Under the pieces are notes generated by a model. The model was not told where the DNA came from and did no database searches. It was given only the letters and a program-made list of their open reading frames with translations. Source: Brachyhypopomus gauderio (lineage: Eukaryota; Chordata; Actinopteri; Gymnotiformes; Hypopomidae). From it: a stretch of 64,000 bases of DNA. Positions 38,049-50,400 of this stretch are shown here, one piece after another. Both the position numbers and the translations under genes were made by a program. Each line of letters starts with the position of its first letter. Position 1 is the stretch's first letter. The DNA lies in NCBI RefSeq assembly GCF_052324685.1, contig NC_135214.1, forward strand, positions 27,858,989-27,922,988, written 5' to 3'.

Positions 38049-38488
38049 CAGGGTGCGAATTATACAATGATAATTGGGGGGGTCAAGTTTTTTTCAGGGC
38101 GTAAATGAAAACCAGTACAGCGCAAGCGCGTGCTTCAGTAAACTGAAGTCTTACCATCCTTACAGTGTCTTGCTTTCTTACTGTAATGTCTACAGCACGT
38201 AAATGATAAATCCATTACATCACCTGACCGATAATGAGTCAGGCAGGCAAACGCGAATGGCTATTAACACGGAATGGTATGATCCACTTTAGGGGTGCTT
38301 GAAATCGTATCAGAATATTCTTCCAGCCATAGACACTGCATTTTTTTTGTAGTATTTAACATTATATGTGAGAAGTACATTTAAATGTTTTGACCCCCCC
38401 CAAATTATTGGTTTTGCCCCTTTAGGGGGGTTGATGCCTTAAACGGGGGGGTCTGACCCCCCCAATCCCCCCCGTAATTCGAACCCTG
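38049..38488. mobile_element. hAT-type MITE with long G/C runs
   Basis: Ends CAGGGTGCGAATTA and TAATTCGAACCCTG are inverted repeats (one mismatch) and are flanked by a perfect 8-bp duplication GATGCAAG (38041-38048, 38489-38496). Near the ends lie runs of G on one side and C on the other (GGGGGGG, CCCCCCC), so a single strand can fold into a long hairpin. Non-coding, 440 bp. Confidence 0.88.
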
Positions 38489-40066
38489 GATGCAAGTGTT
38501 TTGGAAAGGGGATTAAACGGGCTGAATTTGCGCATTCCAAGAAGATCATGGGATGCTCTTTCGTGACTTGTGAGTGCCCACATGGTAGGTCTAACTGAGT
38601 TGTGTGATGTGTTATGTTATGTGAACAAGATATTGACATTCCAAAAACTAAGTAAAATAATAGGCCAAGATCAATAGCGAAATTGTGGAATTACAACAGC
38701 AAAGGAGCATACCAATCCCAGGAGGGGTAAGTGGTTCTCTTTGAGCCTGAAGTATGTGCCTTTGGGATGGTCCACTGTGTGTGTGGTTGTTGTTGTATTG
38801 CCACACCCCCTTGTTAGCTTACCCTCTATTATCTGTCTTTTGTTCTCCCCTCGTTAACATGTGCATTTAAACCTTCATACTTTGCCCTCCGTTGTCTTTA
38901 TCGCTATCGTTGTTTATGTAGCAGTGTCTGTTCATCTGAGTCAATCAGTGTTATATCTGTGCAGTTCTATCAGCTTCCCTAACCTTGTTCACGACACACA
39001 CGTATGGTGACAATACACTCTATAAATAACATTCCTGGATATTATAGTTCCTGACTTGTTCACAAACAATAATTGTCATTTTTGCAGTACAGATCATTGT
39101 AAATATTGTGGTGGATTACTTTTTCTTTTATTAAAATACTACAACAGTTTCTGTAGATCAGGGTAGTACTGTGGATTAAAAAGACACACACCTAATGCTA
39201 TAGCAGATAAACGTGCAATTTTAGAAAAAATGCCTTTTAAAGGCATTTATAGGTCTATTAAATTCACCCAAAAAGTGACCTTTTGGACTAGAGACTTAAA
39301 AGGTACAATACAGTATTAAAGGTATTATTATTAAACCATTTATGTTGCATGTATTCATTGTATCATTTATATCTAGTGTAGCTATGTTGTAAAACTATAC
39401 CAGACAACATAAAATATTTAAAGTATATAGTACTTTTAAGTCTGTAAGGGTTCTATCTCCTCACTGTGGTGTGATGGAACTGAGGTTGGTCCTGTGGTCC
39501 TGCCTTTACTTCTCACTGATCTGGTGGTTCTCCTATCAGGCCCCGGGTGTGTCAACTCCCAATATGATAAACATGAAGTTGATTGTACCAAGAAACATGC
39601 ACAGTATAGGACAATGCGGTATATGTAGGTAGAATATGCTGTATCAGTGGAAAAGGGATGTTCGTGTGAAGGTGGATAGTCACATGATATGGTGTGTTAT
39701 TGGTTGGTGGGATGTCAGTTGTACATGATGTCCAAGAACAAACATAGAATAGATCTTGCAGAGTTCACAAGAATATAGTCTGGAGACAAAAACAGACTGG
39801 CAGGTGTCTGTTATGCTAAAACAAAGGTAGGATAACATGAATCATTTTGCCACAATTCTTATTCACAGGAAGTGATTCTCCTTGTAGCAAATTCTTACAA
39901 AATGTTTTTGTAAATCTTCAAAACTTCAAATGAAGCACTAATCTTTGGTGTCAGAGATTAAAGCATTATATAGGTGGAGCATTATATGTTTGCGTGACCC
40001 TGTAGTGTGGTTGGCTTTTGTCACATACTGGATCCTATACCGCATACTACTACAACGACTAGCATG

Positions 40067-40244
40067 CAGAGGTGTCAATTCCAGGTTCAGAAAGTAAAAG
40101 TCCTCACCAGGATTTTGCTCAAGCTTGCTAGATGTTTTAATTAGTGCAATCCAGGTAAAATTATTGGAATCAACACAATCCAGGAAGCCTGAGGAAAATC
40201 CTGGTGAGGACTTTTACTTTCTGAACCTGGAATTGACACCTCTG
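40067..40244. mobile_element. Fold-back hAT-type MITE, copy 2
   Basis: Nearly identical to the copy at 18912-19089 and exactly as long (178 bp), with better matched arms: the first and last bases read CAGAGGTGTCAATTCCAGGT and ACCTGGAATTGACACCTCTG. Flanks are CTAGCATG (40059-40066) and CCAGCATG (40245-40252), an 8-bp duplication with one change. Confidence 0.93.
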
Positions 40245-42872
40245 CCAGCATGCAGGTTCAATTTACTGAATGCAGTATGCCATATTTAGTATGTAGTAGG
40301 CTATTTTGAACATAGCCAATACTTCAGAGACAAACAATATATACAAAGGGGAAATTAAATGAGAAGCAGGTGGATCAGTATTTTGGAAACAGTCTTGCTA
40401 AGTCCTGATGACTGGATAGTAGTTGAGAATGGATATTAACCTGACTCCTCTGGGGATTCTGGGAAATGAAGTATGGGACCTGAGTGCTAGCTGTGTTGGC
40501 TATACTATCTGAGAATAATATACATGATCAAATAATAATAAAGATGTTTATAATAAAAACATCTATTAAAAACACCCAAACTATAGCAAACAGATTTATT
40601 TTTACTGTACCTTTACTACTTCTATAATAATACAAAATCTATTTTTTTTTTCTAGTTCTACAAAAGACTCGTTTTACTGTAACTAGTCACTTTCATTGCT
40701 GCCTTCATGTTTAAGGGATTGCTCTCCCTCTCAGAGCTGTGAGGGGAGTAGGGAGTTGGTCTCACTCCTCCTCTTCCTCCAGCTCCTCTCGTCCATGTGC
40801 CTGCTGACTCTCTGGCCCAGGCGCAGCTGTAGAGTCATACGTTCTGTGTCGTGCTCTGAAAACATCCCAACAACAGGGATGCAGCTGGAATATTTTCATG
40901 AAGTCCTGAAGGCTGGAAATTACGCATCTTAGCAATTTGTACTTTGGATGGGGGGGACCCAGTACCACGGCAATGAAAAACTGACTTTTATAACTTTTTA
41001 TGATTCTATTTTAATGTTTTATTTATCGTTCATAGTGAACAATTCTTTTTACCTATTGCACAAAAATTTATAAAATGTTTAAACATAACAATATAGTCAT
41101 TAAGACCGTTCAAATCATAATGTACTGTATACTCTATGCTGATACATTTTAACGTTACTACTTCCTTGACTTCATTACCATTACCATCAGCAACAAAGTG
41201 CAGCTAGTTGTTCAGAGCCTATAAAAAGCAACAAAATGAAAGCTCACAGGAGCATTATGCCTTGAGCGAAACAATTATGCCTAAACATACAATCCATGAT
41301 CTGAAAACACTAAGCATTATGGAATATGCAGTGCTATATACTGCTTTATGCTTATTTCAGTAGCTGTTGACGATGCTACCAGGGTTATCCCGATGACCAA
41401 CTCTGGCATTGCCTGGAGGCATCTGGGTGGAACATCATGAATACATGAGGGTTTGGCATCATGGCAACATCATCGTGAGGAACTGTGTAGGCATCATGGC
41501 GGGGAAACAGAATCAACGGGTATCATGGAGGCATTATCATGGAAGCATCATATACATTTCAGCATATCCAGCACAGGGAGGTCCAAGTCGCATTCTGGGA
41601 CCATGAAATCAAAGTGTCAAGGAGACCTCTGGTGCCCCTGAGTTGTAAGCCATCTGTGTTCCCATTCCTTCATCTTCCTCCAACACCTGGGTTGGTGACT
41701 GGGCAGGCAGTGCTGGATAAGTTCCCCTCACCTGGAGATTCAGCAGTGGACAGATTCAGCAGTGGACAGATTCAGCAGGCTGCATCTCTCTTTGTAGATA
41801 CTCATAGACATAGCCAAGCTAAAAAGGCTCAGAACTAAGTTACCAAACAAGAACTAAGTCGAGAACAAAGCTAACTCCAAGATTGTAGCTCTGTTCCCTG
41901 CCATGCCCCAGTCAATGGAAAAAACTGCAAGTACAACTCTCGGTTTCTGACAGTTCAACCTGTAAGTCCACTGCCTTGAATTGTTCACTGATTTTGTTTT
42001 TGTTTTTTGTTCTTATTATCTCAATATTTGTATCGCAGCCATATACAGGGTGCTCTCAATTGAGCATTTCCACAGCCCATTTACCAAGTAAATCAATGTT
42101 GGCTTCCACTGTGCTTCAGTGATGCAATTTCTTTCTTTTTTTGCTGTTTATACCATCAAGGCTACAAAACAGCACAAATTCATTGACCATCACAGTGAAA
42201 AGTAAGTCATTTTATTATTATTGAAAAATATGAGGAAATTTATATCAACAACTCAAATAATGTACTTTGAGGCACACATTCATCTGATTATAATTAGATT
42301 TTCAAAACAATTACTTGAAGGCACTTTTTTTTTCTTAAAAACCAATCATACTGAGATAATAAATGCCCAAGGGGAATTAAAATCGTGTTGTATGTGTTTA
42401 GTGTGTTTTTATTATTATTCTTATTATTCTTATTATTATTATTATTTTATGTTACCTTAAATTAACTAAATGAACTAAAAATTAACTAAGTGAAAGTGAA
42501 CGTGGACTTACGGTGCAGTAGCATATTTACTATCCACAAAGTGTCCAGCCCTGAGAATATGAATGTGATCACTGTCCTTTCCATCTCCTCACTCTGATGA
42601 TAACCTCACTGTCCCCATGTTTTCACTCCCAATGTTTTGGAAACCCCCTTAAAATGGCCGAATCTCTTCTTTAGCCCGCTTTGCAGGTAACTACTAGGGC
42701 GACGGAAATGCAACTATTGTTTGAACATTATAACACTACATCCAAATGAAACTTTTTTAAAAATTATAAATAAAGCTCAGAATTTGCTGTTTGAAACAAT
42801 ATTTAGAAATCGCATGACTTACACAATGTCTGAAAATAAGCAAAACAGAAATGTAGGGCCATCCCGTTCAGA

Positions 42873-42884
42873 CGCGCAGGCGCA
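42873..42884. promoter_or_regulatory. NRF1-type site upstream of spindlin
   Basis: CGCGCAGGCGCA fits the NRF1 consensus YGCGCABGCGCR. It lies about 200 bp before a likely first, non-coding exon of spindlin (donor GTAAGT at 43089), the usual position for a CpG-type promoter. Confidence 0.6.
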
Positions 42885-43423
42885 TTGACTTCGACTCACC
42901 GCTGAAGCGTGTTTGTGTTTTTGCACAGAGTTGGCAGGTAGAATACGAACTTTTCCCTCTCCTTTTAAAATGTTAATTTATGTCTTGTAGCGTCTAGAGT
43001 AGGAAGACGATTACAGTTTTTATTCTGTAATGGAAACACAATCGACAACGCAAAAGGAAATATAAAACAACTTTCTCGACTACACTTTGTAAGTACACTT
43101 ATTTGCGACGCCGGATTTGTTCATTGGAGACCGAACACGTATTTAAAAATGTGTAGTCTGTATGTAACGATTAAACTTCAAACAACTAAACTGACTAAAA
43201 AACATTTCAACTGACAAAATCCATAGCTTGACTATGCTGTATGGCTCGCTATAGTAGCTTTGTGTCTCGGTGGCTGTAAACCGCTTGTTTAGCTAGTTTA
43301 GTTCATTCCGAATTGCTGGAATACTTTATGAATAAAGTAAAAATAAATATACATTTCCCAAAAGCACAAGGACCTTCAGACACGAGAAACAAGTTCAAAT
43401 TGTGACTTGCTATACCTGAAAAA

Positions 43424-45630
43424 ATGAGTACGTTTGGGAAGACTTCACATTACCACCGCTCCGGAGGAGGAGGAGGTGGTGAGTAGTCTCATTCATTTGT
43501 CCGAAAGCTTTTTGCTTGCAAACCAATTATTTTTACCAAAAGTTCAGTGTGTTTAAGTGAAATGTGTTGTATATGGTGAGCATGTTTATCAATGTTGCAC
43601 TAAAACATTGTACTATTACAGCAAATACCAGTACGTCTGCAAGCAGACCAACTTCGAAGAAAAAAAGCTCGCATAAGTGAGTAGCCATTGAGGTTATATG
43701 TTTAACCTACTTAAGATGGTGGGGAATAATATTTAAGAACTGTGAATGGAATTTAAATGGCAATAACCTAAAATGCTAGTGACTTATTTTGTCTTTCATT
43801 TTTTATTAGGCATAAGCAGAAGCGTCATGTTGTTCTCAGCAGACCAATTAGCACACCGAGGCAAAATATTGTTGGCTGCAGGATAAAACACAAATGGAAA
43901 GAAGATAGTTACAGTCCTCTATCACGTTGGACAGGGACAGTCCTTGACCAAGTTACTGTTAACCCTTCTCTCTACCTTATAAAGTATGATGGGTTTGACT
44001 GTGTCTATGGCCTCGAGATTCTCCAAGATGAGAGAGTACACGGCCTCAAAATTTTACCTAACAAAATTGGTAAGTATTTTAGAAAGACTGACGCGCACAA
44101 AACCACCAAAACAACATGAGGGTATAAACTCATCACCCATTTTTATTACAAATATCTTGTAGGTGCACAGTCACACTCTTATCTGTTCTATGTGGTTTGA
44201 TTATTGGTAGAATTCACTCCTTAGTACTTGGATTCTGACTACAGCAGTACTGTTATTGAGATATTATTTGAGGTCAATTTTGGGCCATTATAGCTGATTT
44301 GGTAGCAGGATGGTATTTGATATTGTTCAAGTATTAATGTAACAGAAAGAGCAGTGTTGCTGGATTTTTTTTATACGTGTCAGTGTGATGCACTGAGAGT
44401 TGTGTGCCATCCAAAACTATTCAGTCAACAACAGTCCTGGACACTGAAACTGATCAGGGAGGATGGACAGGGTAGAGGCTGCCTGACACATTTTACATTG
44501 CAACATATGGACGTCGGTCGTTTATAAAGTGAACCAAGATATCTGTATGTTAATAAGCAGTAGGAATAGACACTGTATAAAATGTGATTTGAGGAATAAA
44601 AGCAGTAACGTGTAGAAGTACCAAGTTGACGTTTCACTTTGTCATTTGCATCATTGCAGAGATCATTCTGCCATGATTGCAGTGGAGTATTAACATCAAC
44701 GTTCTCTCTCATTCAGTGTAGTATTAACATCCGTGTTATCTCTCGTTCAGTGGAGTATTAACATCCATGTTATCTCTCGTTCAAGCCTCGTGCAGCTTGA
44801 GCGATTGTCGTCTAGCAGAGAGGATGTTGGGTCGAGCTGTGGAACACCAGTTTGAGATGGATGATGGATCCAAGAACGGCTGGAGGGGATTGGTGCTCGG
44901 CAAAGCTCCCATCCTGCCAACGTGGTTTTTCATTACCTATGAGAAGGACCCTGTTCTTTACATGTACCAACTGCTTGAAGACTATAAAGATGGTGACCTT
45001 CGAATACTTCCTGACTCAGGTGAGTGAACGTACGGTGACTGCAGCACTCTGTTGTATTGATCAGATCACCTCACACTCTGCTAAATTACCTTTTTTGCTG
45101 CTTAATATTTTGACATCATTAGACAAGCTTTAACATCTGGTGGTTTCAGAAACTAGTGAATGCTTTGCTGATGAATGTTTTATGCACTAGTCTCACTTCA
45201 TTCCCAAGACCTCATACAGTGGTTGTCGATTAGATAAGAACACAAGAAATGGAAAGTATTAAGAACACACCTATTTCTGGTGTAATAGTTATTGCTTAGA
45301 GACAGGTGTACCATATCATAGTGGAGATTACATTAGAAAAAAATCTAAATAATGCTCAAGAGATATAATGTGGCTGACTGACTTTTTAAACAAAGGAAAA
45401 ATAAAGCATGTGCACAAATTGCTGTTTCTGTCTGTCTTTCAGATGACCGTCCTGAAGCTAGGGAACCGGGTGAAGTGGTAGAGAGCCTCGTTGGAAACCA
45501 GGTGGAGTATGTGAAAGAGGACGGCACGCTGCGGAAAGGCACAGTCATCCATCAAGTGCAGGCCAAACCATCCGTGTATTTTATTAAGTTTGATGATGAC
45601 TATCACATCTATGTTTATGACATGGTTTGA
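43424..45630 (+). CDS. spin1: Spindlin (SPIN1/SPINZ-like histone methyl-lysine reader)
   Basis: Coding exons 43424-43478, 43622-43676, 43810-44069, 44786-45019 and 45443-45630 join in phase to 263 aa (human SPIN1 262). Spindlins have three Tudor-like Spin/Ssty repeats; the second reads H3K4me3 (with R8me2a) and acts in Wnt signalling and meiosis. Repeats start near [30 protein letters not shown] and [15 protein letters not shown]. The aromatic cage of repeat 2 is intact: F146, W156, Y175 and Y182 correspond to human F141, W151, Y170 and Y177. The N-terminus ([18 protein letters not shown]) is short and variable, and the protein ends YVYDMV without the human KTS. The paralogue cannot be fixed, so the symbol is provisional. 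A non-coding first exon probably ends at 43088. The 3' splice site of coding exon 4 is built from a tandem repeat (44682-44783). A poly(A) candidate ATTAAA is at 46070-46075. Confidence 0.94.
44682..44783 (+). repeat. 34-bp tandem repeat x3 forming the 3' splice site of spindlin coding exon 4
   Basis: Three units at 44682-44715, 44716-44749 and 44750-44783 (common core AGTATTAACATC, then CTCTC and TTCA). The third unit is followed by AG (44784-44785) and the exon. Units 2 and 3 differ at only a few bases. Each unit end plus the next G makes TTCAG, an acceptor-like sequence. Confidence 0.95.
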
Positions 45631-47475
45631 TCTGGGGTGTTTGGAAATGTAATACTGATCACTATCGGTGGTTGTAGTGACACTGTTATTTTCAGTATGC
45701 ACTGAGTGAACAGAACATTAAAGTGGACCGTTTGAGTTTTCCTTTCATGCTGATGCTCAGTCAATCTTAAAGTGCATGTTCACCTTTTGTTATTTTGGAT
45801 CTATTGTTATGCTGATTTGTCTATATTCTGCTGCTATACCATGTTTTTGTATTAACAGATATGTTTTGTTAAGGAGAAGGCACTACATACCTTCTTATGG
45901 ATGGAAAAGTTAACTGCAATTTGACTGGTTTTGCCCCCCACACTCACACCTCTTTTACTACTGAGTCAATGGTGTTGCTTTATTTTTGTTTAAAATCTGC
46001 CTGTAAACTGTAAATATTGTTGACGCATCTTGAGACCTATGAGAACAGCACAAAGTTTACTTATTTTCTATTAAAATCATTTGCAAAAATGACTTGCTTG
46101 TTCATGTCCTTTCATGTGACTGGTGATTTTGTGCAAATGTATAATCACTGTGTTATGCCGGTTTGAGATGTTTTTGGACACACAAAAACTAGAATGTAAA
46201 AGAAATATATAGGTTAGTTCTTTGTTATACTAAATGTTAGTCTGTCTATAACCTCAATGAAATACTGTCCGGTAATCATCCTGTGTTATATATTTGTGTC
46301 TTCATGGTCAAGGTTAGGACTGTCAAGTTGGTATGTGGCATTCATGTACAAAACAGCTCTGTTTTCATAGTTCAGGAGGGAGGAGTGTGGTCGTAGAAGT
46401 CAGAACAGAGCATGCACTGAGCTCTTGAGGCCCCAAGGATACCACACAGTAAATTAACCCAGATCCAGGCTTGGAGAAAGTCATACAAGAAAGCCGTTTA
46501 CGCAGTGCTACTACGAGCACCAAGCCTGTCAGATCAGTAGTAAAGATGGAGTAAATGCTGTCTAGCAGGGCATTAAAGAACTGTCAGAGAGCATGGTGAG
46601 TAGATGGTTAAAATCTGTGTGTGGATGGAAGGTGTATTTGTGCGGGTGAAACGGTGTTACAAATTGTTAATGATGATCAGTTATACTCCAAATTTAACAC
46701 TACATACTGCAATGATGTTGTAGCTTCTCATTTTTATGGTGAAGTAATTTCTGGTAAACATCTCTCCCAAAGTCATCAAACCATTTATTTAGGACTGAAT
46801 AATTGAACTTATGGGAAAAAAATGTTTCATGTTGGCATGTAACATGATGAATTTTGTTAAAAACTCATGACCACTGAAAATGATACAGCATAATGTCTTT
46901 AACTGTAATCACAAATATGTACTGTATATAGCAAAAACGCATATATGACTATAGTACAATTGCACCATTATTGTCAGCCTGCAGGACAAGCTGGTGTGAA
47001 TGGACCAGTTGTTGGCACTGAAATCTTTTTTTGCCCCAACTTGAGCTCAAGTTGATCTAACTGCTTTATTTATTGTTCAGTATAAATATATATAAAATAA
47101 CATTATGCAAGGCCGGTATACATTACAAAAATAGATGTTTAATCACAGTGACACAGTAATAAGCATATTTATGTAACCAAAGTGTTTATATGTAAATGGA
47201 AGAAATGCCACTATGTCACTCAACTAATTTATTTTTTCACTTTTGGTATTGATAAGGATGGACTGAAGACAACCTTAAAAAGGCAACCTGGAGATGCATC
47301 AGGACATATTCTCGAGCATAGATGTTCATTTAAAATGTGTTGAATGAATAATAATTATATCTGAGCCAATGAACAAAGATCTTATGTTAAGCTCGGCTAG
47401 GAGTAATATCACTGATCTACTGCAGTTATCCAGACTAGCATTTCTTAAAGTAGCCTGATCAAACTCAGCAGAGCC
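45631..47475. other. Spindlin 3' region and csgalnact 5' region
   Basis: The first 450 bp are probably spindlin 3' UTR (ATTAAA at 46070-46075). A non-coding first exon of the downstream csgalnact gene may end before GTGAGTAG near 46597. No coding exon or recognised transposon is present. Confidence 0.4.
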
Positions 47476-50400
47476 ATGCTGACGAGATGGTTCATTGCCA
47501 TGGTGACGCGTAAGCGGCTTATGCTTATGGTGACGTTCTGTCTAGTGCTCCTTCTATACTTCCTCACCTGTACACCACGTAGAAACCAGAAACGCCCAAT
47601 CTTGTTCAAAGGGCCGGCGGATGACATGAAGTATCAGACATTGCTTGAAGAGCATGATGAGCGATATCACCACTATACTACCAGCCTCGCAAAACAGATC
47701 TTCCAGTTGAAAAAGGCTCTCAGTGAAAGGACAAGGCAACTGCAGCAGTCTCTCAAACAAACAACCCCACTGGAAATGGAGGAACTGGGGCAGAAGAGTA
47801 ACTCAGAGCTTGACACGTTCCTCCACAGGCAGCTTCAACGTGCTGAAATCTACGCAGGCACAAATCTACCAAACGAGTATGCTGTTGTTCCATTTGAGAG
47901 CTTTACCCTTCAAAGGGTCTATCAGCTAGAAACCGGGCTCAGTCGGCAACCTGTGAAAAAGGCCCTTCGCCAGGACCTGGGTGGGGTGCTAGAAGTAGCC
48001 CTGCACTTCCTTAACGGTCCTCGAGACAGAGATGATCCTCAGTACCGCAGGATATACTCTCCACGAGATTTCATAGAGGGTGAGATTGTTTTTATCATTT
48101 GGCATTTTGAAAATGGCCAAACTGAAAATGAACTAGACATTTTTTTTTTCATTTGAATTGTTCTAGGAATTTTCCGCACAGAACGGGATAAAGGAAGCGT
48201 GTATGATCTTGCCTTCAGAGATAACACCTCCCTGGACTTCAGAAGGCTGGTGTTCTTTCGTCCATTTGCACCCTTGATGAAGGTGAAGGAGGAAGTAATT
48301 GATACATCGAAAATACTGATAAATATAATTGTGCCATTGGCCAAAGAGGTGGACATATTTAGACAATTTATGCACAACTTCAGGTGAGCTTTCATTTAAA
48401 AGTTCTTTCCAAATTTGTGTGCTGTAATTTTTTGTTAAGCCAGATACACTATATTGTCAAAAGTATTCGCTCACCCATCCAAATGATCCAATCACTTCCA
48501 TGGCCACAGGTGTATAAAATGAAGCACCTAGGCATGCAGACTGTACAAATATTTGTGAAAGAATGGGTCGCTCTCAGGAGCTCAGTGAATTCCAGCGTGG
48601 ATCTGTGATAGGATGCCACCTGTGCAACAAATCCAGTCATGAAATGTCCTTGCACCTAAATATTTCACAGTCAAAGGTCAGCTGTATTATAAGAAAATAG
48701 AAGTGTTTGGGAATGACATCAACTGACAGAGCAGGGTCAGCAGATGCTGAAATGCATAGTGCAAAGAGGTCGCCAACTTTCTGCAGAATCAGTCACTACA
48801 GACATTCAAACTTCATGTGGCCTTCAGATTAGCTCAAGAACAGTGTACAGAGAGCTTCGGGGAATGGGTTTTTATGGTCAAGTAGCTGCATCCAAGACAT
48901 ACATCACCAAGTGCAAAGAGTCGAATGCAGTGGTCTGGACTCTAGAGCAGTGGAGGAGCGCTCTCTGGAGTGACGAATCGCACTTCTCCATCTGGCAGTC
49001 TGATGTATGAGTCTGGGTTTGGCGGTTGCCAGGAGAACAGTACTTGTCTGACTGCACTGTGCCAAGTGTAAAGTTTGGTGGAGAGGGAATTATGGTGTGA
49101 GGTTGTTTTTCAGGAGCTGGGCATGGCCCCTTAGTTCCAGTGAAAGGAACTCTGAATGCTTCAGCATACCAAGACATTTTGGACAATTCCATACTCCCAA
49201 CAGTTTGGAGCTGGCTCCTTCCTCTTCCAACATGACTGTGCACCAGGGCACAAAGCAAGGTCCATAAAGACATAGATGGCAGTGTCTGGTGTGTATGAAC
49301 TTGACTGGCCTGCACAGTGTCCTGACCTCAACCTGATAGAACACCTTTGGGATGAATTAGAGCGGAGACCGAGAGCCAGGCCTTCTCGTCCAACATCAGT
49401 ATGTGACCTCACAAATGTGCTTCTGGAAGAATGGTCAAAAATCCCCACAAACACACTCCTAAACCTTGTGGACAGCATTCACAGAAGAGTTGAAGCTGTT
49501 CTAGCTGCAAAGGGTGGACCAATGTCATATTGAACCCTATGGATTAGGAATGGGATGTCACTTAAGCTCATATGTGAGTCAAGGAAGGTGAGCGAATACT
49601 TTTGGTAATATAGTGTATTTTTACATTCAGAAGTGATATACAAATACATATATGCTCAGTGTGCTTGACTGACTAACCCAGTGTGTCATGTTTAATATCT
49701 GCTTTTGTCACAGGGAAATTTACAGTGAACAAAATGAAAGCCTTCGTGTTACAGTGGTGTGTTTTGGAACTGAAAAGCTGGATGAGGTCAGAGGAATTAT
49801 AGACTCCACTGCAAGGTAGCAGACACTCTTTGAACAAAACCAATTTACACACACAATATGATATGATATCATTTTATTGAACAAATTTTACACAAGATTA
49901 CTAAAATGTTTAATTCTGTCTGTCAAACAGCACAATGAGGCCTGAGACATTTACATTAATCTCTGTAAGTGAGCGGTTTTCTAGAGGGAGGGGTTTAAAT
50001 GTGGCTGCCCAGGCCTGCAAGAATACCACCGTCCTCCTTTTTTTCTGTGATGTACATGTCCACTTTACTGCAGAGTTTCTGTACTCCTGCCGTATGAACG
50101 CAAAACCTGGTAAGAAACTGAAAGGACAACATTAAACCGTATTAAATATGTACTTGTAGTGTTGGACAGTGTTTTCTGTCTGTTGTCTGAGCAGGGTTCC
50201 ACACTAAAACTGTTCTGAATCATATCTTAAGCAAATGAGTGTCTTTATAGTACAGCTGACATATGGTAATTTTTTTACAGGTAAAAGAGTATTCTACCCC
50301 ATACCATTTAGCCAGTACAACCCAGATGTAATCTATAGTGAACATACTAAACCTCCTATTGAAAAACAACTGGTGAGAACATTTAAAAATAATAATTAAA

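Larger units (their letters stand above)
34794..42860. other. Repeat-rich intergenic stretch between mfsd14b and spindlin
   Basis: The divergent promoters of mfsd14b (above 34793) and spindlin lie at the two ends. In between: an L2-type LINE fragment (about 35800-36030), a 13-bp tandem repeat (36408-36481), an unassigned GC-rich block (about 36500-37260), a G/C-run hAT MITE (38049-38488), the second fold-back MITE (40067-40244), and a possible but unproven minus-strand exon (40725-40861). A short region rich in CATCATGG (41400-41560) and a 17-bp doublet (41745-41779) are low-complexity. No host gene could be supported. Confidence 0.5.

Noticed and set aside
41409-41838. Overlapping plus-strand open frames rich in His and Met
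   Set aside because: They come from repeated CATCATGG text; no splice borders or known domain.
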